Shown here piece by piece: positions 1 to 8,806 of a stretch of 64,000 bases of DNA. The notes beneath the pieces were generated by a model, which did not search any database, had not been told where the DNA came from, and worked only from the letters and a program-made list of their open reading frames with translations. The first letter of the stretch is position 1. Each line of letters opens with the position of its first letter. The translations under genes and the position numbers were made by a program. The DNA comes from Umezawaea endophytica (GTDB lineage: Bacteria; Actinomycetota; Actinomycetes; Mycobacteriales; Pseudonocardiaceae). The stretch lies in contig NZ_JANYMP010000017.1 of assembly GCF_025061645.1 (NCBI RefSeq), forward strand, positions 161,003 to 225,002, written 5' to 3'.

Positions 1-204
1 CAGGTCTTGGGCAGCCACGTCACGGCGGACGCCGGTGGCGCGACGGAGGTCCCCGGCGTGTGGGTCGCGGGCAACGTGACCGACCCGCGCGCGCAGGTCG
101 TCACCTCCGCCGCCGCGGGCGTCATGGCCGGGGCGGGCGTGAACGCCGACCTGATCGCGGAGGAGACGGCCGCCGCCGTGGCCGCGCTGCGGGCGGCGCG
201 ATGA
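1..204 (+). CDS. FAD/NAD(P)-dependent oxidoreductase (thioredoxin-reductase-like), C-terminal fragment
   Basis: Only the last 67 residues are present; the gene begins left of the window. The segment VPGVWVAGNVTD followed by an alanine/glycine helix is the C-terminal FAD-contacting signature of the thioredoxin reductase-like flavoprotein family (usual form: VPGVYAAGDVTD, then a helix under the flavin ring). Members move electrons from NAD(P)H to small disulfide or other substrates in the cytoplasm. The usual Asp of GD is Asn here (AGNVTD). The stop overlaps the next start in an ATGA, so the two genes are translationally coupled. The substrate cannot be inferred from this fragment, and the CxxC motif that would define a true thioredoxin reductase lies outside the window. 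Confidence 0.8.
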   Translation, partial: QVLGSHVTADAGGATEVPGVWVAGNVTDPRAQVVTSAAAGVMAGAGVNADLIAEETAAAVAALRAAR

Positions 205-800
205 GCGAGGAGTTCTGGGACGCCCACTACCGGGCCCGCGCGGGGGTGTGGTTGGGGCGCGCCAACGCGGTGCTGGTCGACGTGGTCGCGTCGCTGCCGC
301 CGGGGACGGCGCTGGACCTCGGCTGCGCCGAGGGCGCCGACGCCGTCTGGCTGGCCGCTCGGGGCTGGCGGGTCACCGCCGCCGACGTCTCCCCCACCGC
401 GCTGGCACGTGCCGCGGCACACGCGGTGGACGCGGGCGTCGAGGTCGACCTGCAACACCACGACCTGGCACGAACCTTCCCCGAGGGCACGTTCGACCTG
501 GTGTCCGCGCAGTACCTCCAGTCACCGCTGGACTTCCCGCGCGCCGAGGTCCTGCGCAAGGCGGCGAACGCCGTGACGCCGGGCGGTCTCCTGCTGGTCG
601 TGGAGCACGGCTCCGTCGCCCCGTGGTCGTGGAACCAGGACGCCGAGTTCCCGACGCCGGAGGAGTCGCTGGCCGAGATCGGCCTGGACCGGACGGCGTG
701 GCGGGTCGAGCGACTCGGTGCGCCGCAACGGGAAGCGATCGGCCCGAATAGACAGACGGCGACGGTGGCGGACATCGTGATCGCGCTCAGGCGGGTCTGA
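201..800 (+). CDS. class I SAM-dependent methyltransferase
   Basis: A 199-residue Rossmann-fold methyltransferase. SAM motif I is LDLGCAEG at about residues 38-45, the acidic end of beta-2 is in AADVSP (about 60-65), and TFDLVSAQYL is motif II/IV. The size and the start (EFWDAHYRARAGVWLGRAN) fit the small-molecule (tellurite/thiopurine-like) methyltransferase group often found beside thioredoxin-reductase-like flavoproteins in actinobacteria. The ATG overlaps the upstream stop by 4 bp, indicating one operon. The acceptor substrate is unknown; a role in detoxification or redox metabolism is inference from the partner gene. Confidence 0.85.
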   Translation: MSEEFWDAHYRARAGVWLGRANAVLVDVVASLPPGTALDLGCAEGADAVWLAARGWRVTAADVSPTALARAAAHAVDAGVEVDLQHHDLARTFPEGTFDLVSAQYLQSPLDFPRAEVLRKAANAVTPGGLLLVVEHGSVAPWSWNQDAEFPTPEESLAEIGLDRTAWRVERLGAPQREAIGPNRQTATVADIVIALRRV

Positions 801-960
801 CGGCGGTCGGCGGGTTCGTGGGTCCCGCTGGACCGAGCTGACGGCCCACCACCGCGTCGGCGAGCAAGTCCGCAGGCCCAGTCAGACAGGGCTGGTGGGG
901 CATCGGCGAGCGCACCCGCATATCCAGCCCGGCCACCCGCGCGTCGGCGAGCGGATTTCG

Positions 961-1866
961 TCAGGCCGGGCCGACGGCTGACAGGGCGTTGGCGAGCAGG
1001 GTCGCGGGTTTTGTCAGTTTTCCCGGTAGCCAGGCCAGCAGGATGCGGCGCTGTTCGCTCGGACCGCCGCGCACCGTCACGACTCGCACGCCGGGCGGGA
1101 CCACGGGCAGCAGGGACGGTGGCAGTGTGGTCAGGCCGCACCCGGCCGCCACCAGGTGCAGCTTGGCCAGCCAGTCGCGGGCGGTGTGGGCGATCTCCTG
1201 CCGCTCGTCCAGGCCCGGCCACACGCCCATCAGCTTGTCGTCGCCGGAGTGGCCCGCGATCCACCGCTGGCCGCGCAGGTCGGCGACGTCGACGGAGTCC
1301 TCCGCGGCCAGCGGGTGGGTCGCGGGGACGGCGAGGAGCAGGCCCCGTTCGGACAGGGTGCGCAGTTCCAGTGGTGGCGAGCCGGTGTCCGGCGGGCGGA
1401 ACGGCGGCGCGGACGCGACCACGACCAGGTCGAGCGTGCCCGCCCGCAGCGCGCGGACCAGCACGGGGGTGCTGCCCTCGCGGCTGGTCACGGTGATGCC
1501 GGGGTGGGTGCGGCGCAGCGCGGCGACGGCCGCGGGCACCAGCGCCCCGCCCGCGCTGGCGAACCAGCCGAGCCGCACGGCCCCCGCGTCGGCGGGCAGG
1601 CCCGCGAGTTCCCGGCCCGCCGCGTCGATCTGCTCCAGCACGACCGCCGCCCGCCGCAGCAGGACGTGCCCGGCGGCGGTCAGCCGGACGCCGTCACGGC
1701 GGCGCTCCAGCAGTGGCCCACCCGCCGCGCGTTCGAGCGACGCGATCTGGCGGGACACGGCCGACTGCGTGTAGCCGAGCGAGGCGGCGGCCGACGTGAG
1801 CGTGCCCCGCTCGGCGACCTCCTGGAACACCCGCAGCGCGACCAGCGAGACGTCGGTGAAGTCCAT
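961..1866 (-). CDS. LysR-family transcriptional regulator
   Basis: About 301 residues, normal for LysR. The N-terminal winged helix-turn-helix is clear: TLTSAAASLGYTQSAVSRQIASLE at residues 24-47 contains the recognition helix SAVSRQ. The rest is a periplasmic-binding-protein-like effector domain. It is divergent from the SDR gene at 1938 with 71 bp between starts, the classical LysR arrangement in which the regulator controls the facing gene and itself. An upstream in-frame GTG at 1875 is an alternative start; neither has a strong Shine-Dalgarno sequence. The effector is unknown. Confidence 0.88.
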   Translation of the reverse strand: MDFTDVSLVALRVFQEVAERGTLTSAAASLGYTQSAVSRQIASLERAAGGPLLERRRDGVRLTAAGHVLLRRAAVVLEQIDAAGRELAGLPADAGAVRLGWFASAGGALVPAAVAALRRTHPGITVTSREGSTPVLVRALRAGTLDLVVVASAPPFRPPDTGSPPLELRTLSERGLLLAVPATHPLAAEDSVDVADLRGQRWIAGHSGDDKLMGVWPGLDERQEIAHTARDWLAKLHLVAAGCGLTTLPPSLLPVVPPGVRVVTVRGGPSEQRRILLAWLPGKLTKPATLLANALSAVGPA

Positions 1867-1890
1867 GACGTCCACGCATACCAGACATGA

Positions 1891-1904
1891 CCAACTCTCG
1901 TTGG
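1891..1904. promoter_or_regulatory. candidate LysR operator (CCAAC-N4-GTTGG)
   Basis: A short perfect inverted repeat, CCAAC tctc GTTGG, lies between the divergent lysR and SDR genes. Its position and size fit a LysR box (dyad around T-N11-A). It is short enough to occur by chance. Confidence 0.4.
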
Positions 1905-1937
1905 ACGCATGGGTTCGCCGCTCCTAGCGTGGATCCC

Positions 1938-2837
1938 ATGAGAACCGCACTGGTGACCGGCGCGAACCAGAACATCGGGTTCGCGCTCGTCGAAGAACTC
2001 GCCGCCCGCTGGGAACCCGCCGACCTGGTCCTGCTCACCGGTCGAGATCCGGACCGGGTCGCGGACGCCGCGGCACGAGCCGCCCGCAACCCCGCCACGC
2101 GCGGCCGGGTCGAGGGCCGAGTGCTGGACGTGACCGACTCCGAGGCCGTGGCGAAGCTCGCCGCGGAGTTCACCGACGGTATCGACGTGGTCGTGTCCAA
2201 CGCGGTCACCCGGATCACGCCGGACCGGCACGCGGAGCAGACCGACGAGTTCATCGCCGTCGCCAACGGCGGCGCGCACGCCGTGCTGCGCTCCTTCGGC
2301 CCGGTCCTGCGCCCCGGTGGGCGGCTGGTCATCGTGGCCAGTTCGCTCGGCACGCTCGACCACCTGCCCGCCCCGCTGCACCACCTGTTCGACGAGGTGT
2401 CGCTGGACGAGGTGGAGGCGGCCGTCGAGTCGTGGCGGGCCGCCGTCCACGACGGCACCGCCGCCCGGCAGGGCTGGCCGGAGTGGGTCAACCTGCCGTC
2501 GAAGGTCGCGCAGGTCGCCGCCGTGCGCGCCGTCGCGACCGAACGCCGTGCCCGCGACCTGACCAACGGCACCCTGATCGCCGCGGTCTGCCCCGGCCTG
2601 GTCGACACCCCCACGTCCCGCCCCTGGTTCGACGACTTCAGCCACGCCCTCACCAGCGCCGAAGCCGCCCGGCGCGTGCTCGACTTCGTGCTGGCGGATC
2701 CGGTCGACCCGGCGCTGTACGGCGAACTCGTCCGCTTCGGGCGCGCACTGCCCTGGAGGGGAAAGGGCTTGCGGACGCCCTCCACCGACCCCGGTCCGCA
2801 TTCCTGCGGAGGACGGAATTCCCGCTCGCCCGGATGA
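1938..2837 (+). CDS. short-chain dehydrogenase/reductase-like protein with atypical active site
   Basis: A 299-residue Rossmann protein. TGANQNIG near the N-terminus is the TGxxxGxG dinucleotide motif and VVSNAV sits where NNAG is expected. The serine region is present (VIVASSLG), but the YxxxK position reads NLPSK, so Lys is kept and the catalytic Tyr is replaced by Asn. The family reduces carbonyls with NAD(P)H; activity here is uncertain. The ATG at 1938 was chosen over the upstream ATG at 1887 because homology begins there and it leaves room for the lysR promoter. It probably responds to the divergent LysR protein. The last 30 residues are rich in Gly/Pro/Ser and may be non-conserved. Confidence 0.8.
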   Translation: MRTALVTGANQNIGFALVEELAARWEPADLVLLTGRDPDRVADAAARAARNPATRGRVEGRVLDVTDSEAVAKLAAEFTDGIDVVVSNAVTRITPDRHAEQTDEFIAVANGGAHAVLRSFGPVLRPGGRLVIVASSLGTLDHLPAPLHHLFDEVSLDEVEAAVESWRAAVHDGTAARQGWPEWVNLPSKVAQVAAVRAVATERRARDLTNGTLIAAVCPGLVDTPTSRPWFDDFSHALTSAEAARRVLDFVLADPVDPALYGELVRFGRALPWRGKGLRTPSTDPGPHSCGGRNSRSPG

Positions 2838-2929
2838 GCGAAGATCCGCGAAAATTCGGAGTAGCGAAGCGGATCCGGTGTCACCATCGGCGCACGGTCG
2901 GGAGTCGTCCACCTGGTCTGGAGGCCGCG

Positions 2930-3646
2930 TTGAACCCAGCGAGAACGCCGAACCCACCGCACGCGTCCGGCACACGCGACAACCGGTTCGACGGCACCCT
3001 GTTCGCGGTGCTGTTCCAGGCGAACGTGGTCGAGGGCGACGTGCCGGTGACGCCTTCCCCGGCGCTGGACCAAATCCTCACGTTCGTGACCGACCTGGAC
3101 GCCTGCCTGGAACACATCGGCGACCTGGAAGCCGTGCTGCGGTTCATCCCCGACGGGCTCTTCCCGATCATCGAGGTCATGGCGGACACGTCCAGCACGC
3201 GCTTCATCCTGGAACACGACCTGTCCGGCCCGCCCCTGTTCCAGGAGTCACTCGCGTTCCTGCTGAAGGTCGCCTGGCAACGCGGCTACCTCATGCAGAA
3301 GTTCCACACGCTGAACCGCATCCCCCACCCATCCGGCCCGGTCGACCCGGTGGCCGTGATGGACAAGATCATCGGCCTGGGCGGCTCCGACCTGTCGACG
3401 GAGATCGAGGTGGTCTTGCAGAAGGCCGTGTCGCTCTGCACGGACGAGAAACAGCTCACGCGCTGCTTGAACGCCATCCAAGGGCTGGCTCCGATCGTTC
3501 AGCCGGTCATGCGGGAATGGGGAGCGGTCACGCGCTCCGCGTACGGGTGGGGACTGCTCGTGGCGAAGACCGAACACGCCCTGCGCCAAGACGCACACGG
3601 GGCACCTGCGGAACACGACCGCGCAGGGGGAACTCCGGTGTCGTAG
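2930..3646 (+). CDS. hypothetical protein, alpha-helical, TTG start
   Basis: A 238-residue protein I do not recognise. The frame is open far upstream, but protein-like composition begins near residue 17 (FDGTLFAVLFQANVVEG). The TTG at 2930 is preceded by GGAGG at a 6-7 bp distance, so I chose it. The sequence is mostly helical with no signal peptide, no clear membrane segment and no known catalytic motif; a repeated LxxILTFVTDLDACLEHIGDL style suggests a helical bundle. It is a lone gene on the + strand after the SDR, with a repeat-rich spacer behind it. GC-rich third positions support it being a real gene. Confidence 0.6.
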   Translation: MNPARTPNPPHASGTRDNRFDGTLFAVLFQANVVEGDVPVTPSPALDQILTFVTDLDACLEHIGDLEAVLRFIPDGLFPIIEVMADTSSTRFILEHDLSGPPLFQESLAFLLKVAWQRGYLMQKFHTLNRIPHPSGPVDPVAVMDKIIGLGGSDLSTEIEVVLQKAVSLCTDEKQLTRCLNAIQGLAPIVQPVMREWGAVTRSAYGWGLLVAKTEHALRQDAHGAPAEHDRAGGTPVS

Positions 3647-4191
3647 GACCTCCTTGTGGGGGCACGCTTGGGCGGTGGGGTGGCTGGGACGCGACCGGGG
3701 TCGGGGCGGGAAGGATGGAGCGGCCGGGGTCGGGGCGGGGTCGCCGGGACGCGATCGGGGTCGGGGCAGGACGGATAGAGCGGCCGAAGTCTTTTAGCGG
3801 TCAGGCTGTCGGAACAGCCGGAAGCACCAGGACAACCGGGGTCGCCTGGGTCCTCAGGACAGCCAGAGTCGCCAAAGGAACCCGAGTCGCCGAGAGCGCT
3901 GATCCCAATCCGCGCGGGTGCAGGACTCATCGTGGCCGGACACCGGGTCCGCCACAGCGAGGCCGAAGCCGACCGCCACCATGACCGCCGCGGTGCTGTG
4001 CCGGTTGCCGGGACCCTGCTACCGCCCGGCAACGGCCCCGTGCCGGACCATCGCCAACCCGGCGTCGAACCAACGCCAACCTCGCCGGTCCAACGTCAGC
4101 CCGGCGCCGGCCGGGTGGGGTCAGGTGGGCACCTGGCACCTCCAAAGTCGGACGCCGGGCCGCGTTGGTGACGTGGTGGTGTGGTTGGGGG
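3647..4191. other. 545-bp non-coding spacer with GC-rich repeats
   Basis: No convincing gene. Open frames here (for example on the minus strand at 3499-4032) are Pro/Arg/Ser-rich and look like antisense noise. It holds a 60-bp tandem duplication (3683-3802) and small palindromes such as CCCGGcgccggCCGGG near 4100. It separates two genes that converge. Confidence 0.7.
3683..3802. repeat. 60-bp imperfect tandem duplication
   Basis: The segment from 3683 is repeated with an exact 60-bp period from 3743: both begin GGGACGCGA followed by CGGGGTCGGGGC, and both contain GGATrGAGCGGCCG near the end. A shorter CGGGGTCGGGGCGGG unit recurs inside the first copy. The second copy degenerates after about 3790. 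Confidence 0.75.
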
Positions 4192-6012
4192 TTATGGCTG
4201 GATGGTCACTGGGGTGCCGTTGGCGGTTAGGCGCCAGTCGACCTTGGCGAAGACTGCTGGGTCGATTTCGCCTGTTTCCTTCACCCAGTCGATCATGAGT
4301 TGGCGGATTTCCTGCTGCTGGTTGAGCAGCACGGGTGCGGTGGAGATGTGGGGGAAGCCGCCGCCGCCCGACTGGCGGTAGTTGTTGACGGCCACGGCGA
4401 ATTCCTGGGTCGGGGTGATTGCCGTGCCCGCGTAGGCGAGGGTGGTGATGCGGTTGCCCACGGGCTTGGTGATGTCGATGTCGTAGGTGAGCGGGGCGTC
4501 CAGGCCCGCGGCGATGTCGTAGTTGTAGTCGGGGGTGCCGTTCGGGGCCGTCGAGGTCGGGGCGTTGGTGATCGAGTCGGCCGGGAACGGGCCCGCTGAG
4601 GTGACCTGCTTGAAGTACCTGGCGCAGAACTCCAGGTAGTCCTTGAGCTGGGCGCCGGTCAGGCGGACCGCCAGCAGGGTGTTGTCGAAGATGTACAGGC
4701 CCGCCACGTCGCGCACCGAGACGTCGCCCGCCGGGATGGCCGCGGCGCGGTTGAACGGGGCCGCCAGCGCCAAAATCGGCAGGGTGTTGGCGGGCAGTGC
4801 CTTCTTGACCTCGACGGCCTGGACGTAGTTGATGAAGTCGAGCGCCGCGACGTCCTCGTACCGCGCGGTGGCGGCGGACATCGCCTGCTTGTTCGTGCCC
4901 ACCTTCGAGTTCACGTAGGTGACGACCTTGGCGTGGTCCTCGGTCAGCAGGCGGACGATCTTCGGGTCCTCGGGGACGGTGTTGGAGTTCAGCACCTGCG
5001 AGCGGGACGCCTTCAGCGTCCAGCCGCCGCGGGGGGCCCAGGACAGGTCGAAGTCCATCAGGCTCAGGCGCTTGCCCCAGAACAGCGGCTCGGTGATGAG
5101 GACCTGCTTGCCGGTGCTCTTGTTCGCCACCAGGCGCTGCGGGATCTCGACGTGGGCGTGCCCGACGAGGATCGCGTCGATGCCCGGCACCTGCTCGGCC
5201 ACCAGGGTCGCCGCGTTCTCCGGGTACGGCAGGGCGTCGCCGTACGACGAGGACGTGTCCGCGCCCGAGTGAGCCGACACGATCACCAGGTCGACACCGG
5301 CGCGGCGCATCCTCGGCACCCACACCGCCGCCTGCTCCACCAGGCCGGGGAACGTCATCTTCCCCTCGACGTTCGCCTTGTCCCAGATCGCGATGCCAGG
5401 GTTGGTCAGCCCGAGGATGCCCACCCGCAGCGGGGCCGTGCCGGTGCGCCACACCGTCTTCACCACGTACGGCTTGAACGCGGGCTGCCCGGTGCGCGAG
5501 TCGATCGCGTTCGCGCCGAGCAGCGGGAACCGCAACTGCCGCTCGAACGTCCGCAGCAGCGGGATGCCGTAGTTGAACTCGTGGTTGCCCAGCGCCGCGG
5601 CGTCGTAGCCGATCGCGTTCATCGCGGCGGCCATCGGGTGCACGCGGCGGCGGGTGATCGGCTCGACCTTGGCGTAGTAGTACGCCAGCGGGGTGCCCTG
5701 GATCGTGTCGCCCGCGTCCAGCAGCAGCGTGCGGTGCTCGCCGCGCTCCTGGCGGACCGCCGTCACCAGCGAAGACACCTTCGCCAGGCCGATGTCGTTG
5801 TGGCCGGAGTCGTCGAACTCCTTGTTCGCGAAGTAGTCCCAGTTGAACACGTTGCCGTGCAGGTCGGTGGTGCCCATGACGGTCAGGGTGAACGCCCTGT
5901 CCACGCCACGCGTCTCCGCTTGGGCGGCGGCCGGGCGGAAGCCCGCGGCGGCGAGGACGCCCGCGGCGGTGCCCGCGAGCACGGCGCGACGCCGAACTGG
6001 ATTCTCGGTCAT
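4192..6012 (-). CDS. Tat-exported bifunctional 2',3'-cyclic-nucleotide phosphodiesterase/3'-nucleotidase-like protein
   Basis: A 606-residue secreted metallophosphoesterase. Residues 1-32 form a Tat signal peptide (RRR, then a hydrophobic alanine-rich stretch ending at AQA). The two-metal phosphoesterase motifs follow in order: GTTDLHG, DAGDTIQG, GNHEFNYG and SAHSG. The C-terminal half is the 5'-nucleotidase substrate domain, ending with YDIDITKPVGNRI and NNYRQSGGGGFP, the form seen in CpdB-type enzymes. It probably salvages phosphate and nucleosides outside the cell. ATG start; the gene stands alone. CpdB-like versus UshA-like specificity is inferred from the YDIDITKP and YRQSGGGGF segments. 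Confidence 0.9.
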   Translation of the reverse strand: MTENPVRRRAVLAGTAAGVLAAAGFRPAAAQAETRGVDRAFTLTVMGTTDLHGNVFNWDYFANKEFDDSGHNDIGLAKVSSLVTAVRQERGEHRTLLLDAGDTIQGTPLAYYYAKVEPITRRRVHPMAAAMNAIGYDAAALGNHEFNYGIPLLRTFERQLRFPLLGANAIDSRTGQPAFKPYVVKTVWRTGTAPLRVGILGLTNPGIAIWDKANVEGKMTFPGLVEQAAVWVPRMRRAGVDLVIVSAHSGADTSSSYGDALPYPENAATLVAEQVPGIDAILVGHAHVEIPQRLVANKSTGKQVLITEPLFWGKRLSLMDFDLSWAPRGGWTLKASRSQVLNSNTVPEDPKIVRLLTEDHAKVVTYVNSKVGTNKQAMSAATARYEDVAALDFINYVQAVEVKKALPANTLPILALAAPFNRAAAIPAGDVSVRDVAGLYIFDNTLLAVRLTGAQLKDYLEFCARYFKQVTSAGPFPADSITNAPTSTAPNGTPDYNYDIAAGLDAPLTYDIDITKPVGNRITTLAYAGTAITPTQEFAVAVNNYRQSGGGGFPHISTAPVLLNQQQEIRQLMIDWVKETGEIDPAVFAKVDWRLTANGTPVTIQP

Positions 6013-6246
6013 CGGGGCACCGTACGTCTTGACCGTTGACCGCAGTACCTACGTTCGACCTGGGGTTTCGAATTCGCATGGGTCCAGTAGAGCGGGGAGC
6101 ACCGACAAAAACCGGCCTCCACCCGGTCGCTGAACCGGGTGATTCGCGGGCACTCGAGCCGTCGCTCGCAGTGACGAATGGGACGACTGGGACGTTGCCC
6201 CGCCAGGACCTCGGCGGACGGGCCGGGTGCGGCTAGCCTGCCGCCC

Positions 6247-7107
6247 ATGCCCCGACGCTCCCTGCCGGTCCTGCTCGCGGCCGTGCTCGCGCTCTCGGCG
6301 TGCGGCTCCGCCCGACCCGAGGCCGCGACCGGCGTCTCGGCCGCCAAGGCCGGGGCGGACTGCCCCGACACCGGGTTCGACTGCGACTTCCAGGACCGGT
6401 TCGCGAAGGTCGAGGAGTACGTGAAGACCCGGCCGGGCACGGTCGGCATCGTGGTGCGCGACCGGCAGACCGGCGCGGTGTGGCACAACGACCACTCCGC
6501 CGACCTGGTGTGGACCGCGTCCACGATCAAGCTGGCGATGGTCGTGGACCTGTTCCGCCGCGACCGCGAGGGCGACATCGCGCTGACCGACGACGACCAG
6601 GCGCTCGTCAAGGCCATGCTGCACAGCTCGGACGACGCCGCCGCGGACGAGCTGTGGCGGCTCTACTCCGGCGACGACCACCGGGCGTTCAACGACTCGT
6701 TCGCCTCCTACGGCCTCACGTCGCTGGCGCCGCAGGAGGGCTACTCCTCCACGTTCCCGTACTGGGGCTTCCAGAAGTGCACCACCGAGGACCTCGACCG
6801 GCTGATGAGCCACGTGCTGACCGCCGTGCCCGCCGAGGACCGCGCCCTGCTGGTGCGGGAGATGCGCGCGGTCGGTCCCGAGCAGCAGTGGGGCGTCTGG
6901 GGTGCCGGTCCCGCCGCGCGGCCCGGCAACAAGGACGGCTGGTCCGAAGAGGACTCGGGCTGGGTGATGAACAGCGTCGGCTTCGTCGGCCCCGACGAGC
7001 GGTTCACCCTGGCGGTGATGAACGACCTGCACCGCCAGGGTGGCTACCAGGAGGGCCGCGACACCGACACCGAGGTCGCGGAACTGCTGTTCGGCGGCCG
7101 CTTCTAG
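6247..7107 (+). CDS. beta-lactamase-fold serine hydrolase, lipoprotein
   Basis: A 286-residue protein with an N-terminal lipoprotein signal (LSAC lipobox near residue 18). The class A beta-lactamase fold is indicated by STIK (SxxK) in WTASTIKLAMV, SSDDAAA at the SDN position, and KDG near the C-terminus where KTG is expected. The substituted SDD and KDG motifs argue against true beta-lactamase activity; many actinobacteria carry such serine hydrolase lipoproteins of unknown substrate. The ATG at 6247 starts the hydrophobic signal. Its TAG stop shares a CTAG with the convergent SDR stop. Confidence 0.8.
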   Translation: MPRRSLPVLLAAVLALSACGSARPEAATGVSAAKAGADCPDTGFDCDFQDRFAKVEEYVKTRPGTVGIVVRDRQTGAVWHNDHSADLVWTASTIKLAMVVDLFRRDREGDIALTDDDQALVKAMLHSSDDAAADELWRLYSGDDHRAFNDSFASYGLTSLAPQEGYSSTFPYWGFQKCTTEDLDRLMSHVLTAVPAEDRALLVREMRAVGPEQQWGVWGAGPAARPGNKDGWSEEDSGWVMNSVGFVGPDERFTLAVMNDLHRQGGYQEGRDTDTEVAELLFGGRF

Positions 7108-7865
7108 ACCTGCCGGGTGGGCATGACGACGATCTGCCGCAGGTTCACGTGCCGCGCGCGGCTCGCCGCGTAGGCGACCACGTCGGCCAGTTCCTCGGAC
7201 GACAGCAGGCCCACGGTGTCGATCCACGACGCCAGTCCCTCGGCTTGGACGTCGTCCAGGTGGGTACGCAGTTCGGACCGGACGACGCCGGGCTCGATGT
7301 TGGTCACCCGCACGTCCGCGGGCCCGAACTCGGCCCGCAGGTTCGCGGACAGGTGCGTAATGGCGGCCTTGGTGGCGCAGTAGACCGCGTAGTCCGGGAA
7401 CAACTGGTGCGCGGCGACGGACGAGATGTCCACCAGGTCCGCGGTACCGCCGTCGGCCGCGGCGCCCAGCAGGTCCGGGGTGAACTCGCCGATCACGCGC
7501 AGCGCGCCGGTGACGTTGAGGTCGATCATCCGGGCCCAGTGGTCGACGCGGACGTCGGCCATCGGCGCCGCGAGCATCACGCCGGCGTTGTTCACCACCA
7601 GGTCGACCCGGCCGAACGCCTCGCGCACAGCGGCTCCACCAGCGGCGACGGACTCCTCGGAGGTCACGTCGACCTCAACGGCGAGCGCGCGCCCACCGTC
7701 GGCGACGATCTTGGCGGCGACGTCGGAGAGCTTGTCGGCGCGCCGGGCGAACAGGGCGACCTTCGCGCCGCTCGCGGCCAGGGCTCGGGCGGTCGCCTCG
7801 CCGATGCCGCTGGAGGCCCCGGTGACGACGGCGGTGCGGTCGGTGAGGGTGTCGTAGTTGGTCAT
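7104..7865 (-). CDS. NAD(P)-dependent SDR oxidoreductase
   Basis: A canonical 253-residue classical SDR: TGASSGIG cofactor motif (residues 16-23), NNAG, ISSVAAH with the catalytic Ser, and YCATK with the catalytic Tyr and Lys. It reduces or oxidises a carbonyl/alcohol; the substrate is unknown. The ATG at 7865 is preferred over the upstream in-frame extension, which is low-complexity. It is divergent from the MmyB-type regulator at 7967, which probably controls it. The stop overlaps that of the convergent lipoprotein gene. Confidence 0.92.
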   Translation of the reverse strand: MTNYDTLTDRTAVVTGASSGIGEATARALAASGAKVALFARRADKLSDVAAKIVADGGRALAVEVDVTSEESVAAGGAAVREAFGRVDLVVNNAGVMLAAPMADVRVDHWARMIDLNVTGALRVIGEFTPDLLGAAADGGTADLVDISSVAAHQLFPDYAVYCATKAAITHLSANLRAEFGPADVRVTNIEPGVVRSELRTHLDDVQAEGLASWIDTVGLLSSEELADVVAYAASRARHVNLRQIVVMPTRQV

Positions 7866-7966
7866 GGGACCGAAACTGGCAGCGCGGACGGCCCCGAGGG
7901 AGGCCCGCTCAAGGGTGGTAACCGGAGAACCACCCATCGACCGGGTCGAAGGTGCAGACTGTCCAC

Positions 7967-8806
7967 ATGAGTCGCGAACTCGGGGAGTTCCTCCGCTCCC
8001 GCCGCGCCCGCATCAAACCGACCGACGTAGGCCTGCCCGCCGGACTCCGCCGCCGCGTGCCGGGGCTGCGGCGCGACGAGGTCGCGAGCCTCGCCGGCGT
8101 GAGCGTCGAGTACTACGTGCGCTTGGAGCAGGGGCGCACGGCCGGTGTGTCCGACTCGGTGCTGGACGCCGTCGGCCGCGCGCTGCGCCTGTCGGCCGTC
8201 GAGCGCACGCACCTGGGGAACCTGGTGCGGCCCGCCGACGGGGACGCCGGTCCGAACCGGGTGCCGCCGACCGTCCAGCGACTGCTGGACCTGATGGACA
8301 CCGTGCCCGCCGCGGTGCTGGGCAAGCACCTGGACGTGCTCGCCTACAACCGGCTGGCGGACGCGGTGTGCGGGTTCTCCGCGCACCCCGCGGCCGAGCG
8401 GAACATGGCCCGGCAGACGTTCCTGAACCCCACCGCGCACCTGTTCTACCCGGAGTGGGACCGGGTGGCCGCCGAAACCGTCGCCTACCTGCGGCTGGAG
8501 GCCGGCCGGTGGCCGGACGACGCCGGGCTGGCGGCGCTGGTCGGCGAGCTGTCGATCAAGAACGAGGTGTTCCGGCGGCTCTGGGCGCGGCACGACGTGA
8601 AGGACAAGGTCTTCGGCCGCAAGGTGATGAACCACGACCTGGTGGGCGAGCTGGAGGTCGAGTGGCAGATGTTCGCGCTGCCCGGTGACGTCGGCCAGCA
8701 CCTGCTGACCTACATCCCGGTGGCGGGCTCGGGGACGGCGGACAAGCTCGCCGTGCTGGCGAGCTGGACCGCTTCCACTCCGAGGTCCGCTCAGTTGACG
8801 AGCTGA
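7967..8806 (+). CDS. MmyB-type helix-turn-helix regulator
   Basis: A 279-residue protein. The N-terminal XRE helix-turn-helix reads RRVPGLRRDEVASLAGVS then YYVRLEQGR (about residues 25-55). The C-terminal ligand-binding region (from about residue 100: LLDLMDTVPAAVLGKHLDVLAYN) is the MmyB-like domain, a PAS-like fold reported to bind fatty-acid-like ligands in this family. Members are typically divergent from the SDR they regulate, as here, with 101 bp between starts. ATG start. Confidence 0.9.
   Translation: MSRELGEFLRSRRARIKPTDVGLPAGLRRRVPGLRRDEVASLAGVSVEYYVRLEQGRTAGVSDSVLDAVGRALRLSAVERTHLGNLVRPADGDAGPNRVPPTVQRLLDLMDTVPAAVLGKHLDVLAYNRLADAVCGFSAHPAAERNMARQTFLNPTAHLFYPEWDRVAAETVAYLRLEAGRWPDDAGLAALVGELSIKNEVFRRLWARHDVKDKVFGRKVMNHDLVGELEVEWQMFALPGDVGQHLLTYIPVAGSGTADKLAVLASWTASTPRSAQLTS

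Noticed and set aside
1694..3217. Long minus-strand frames (over 400 residues) under the SDR and unknown gene
   Set aside because: Ser/Arg/Pro-rich shadow frames of GC-rich + strand genes; no domain, poor start, and they cross two real genes.
3499..4032. Minus-strand frame of 177 residues in the repeat-rich spacer
   Set aside because: Low-complexity Pro/Ser/Arg sequence made by the 60-bp repeats; no start signal or recognisable motif.
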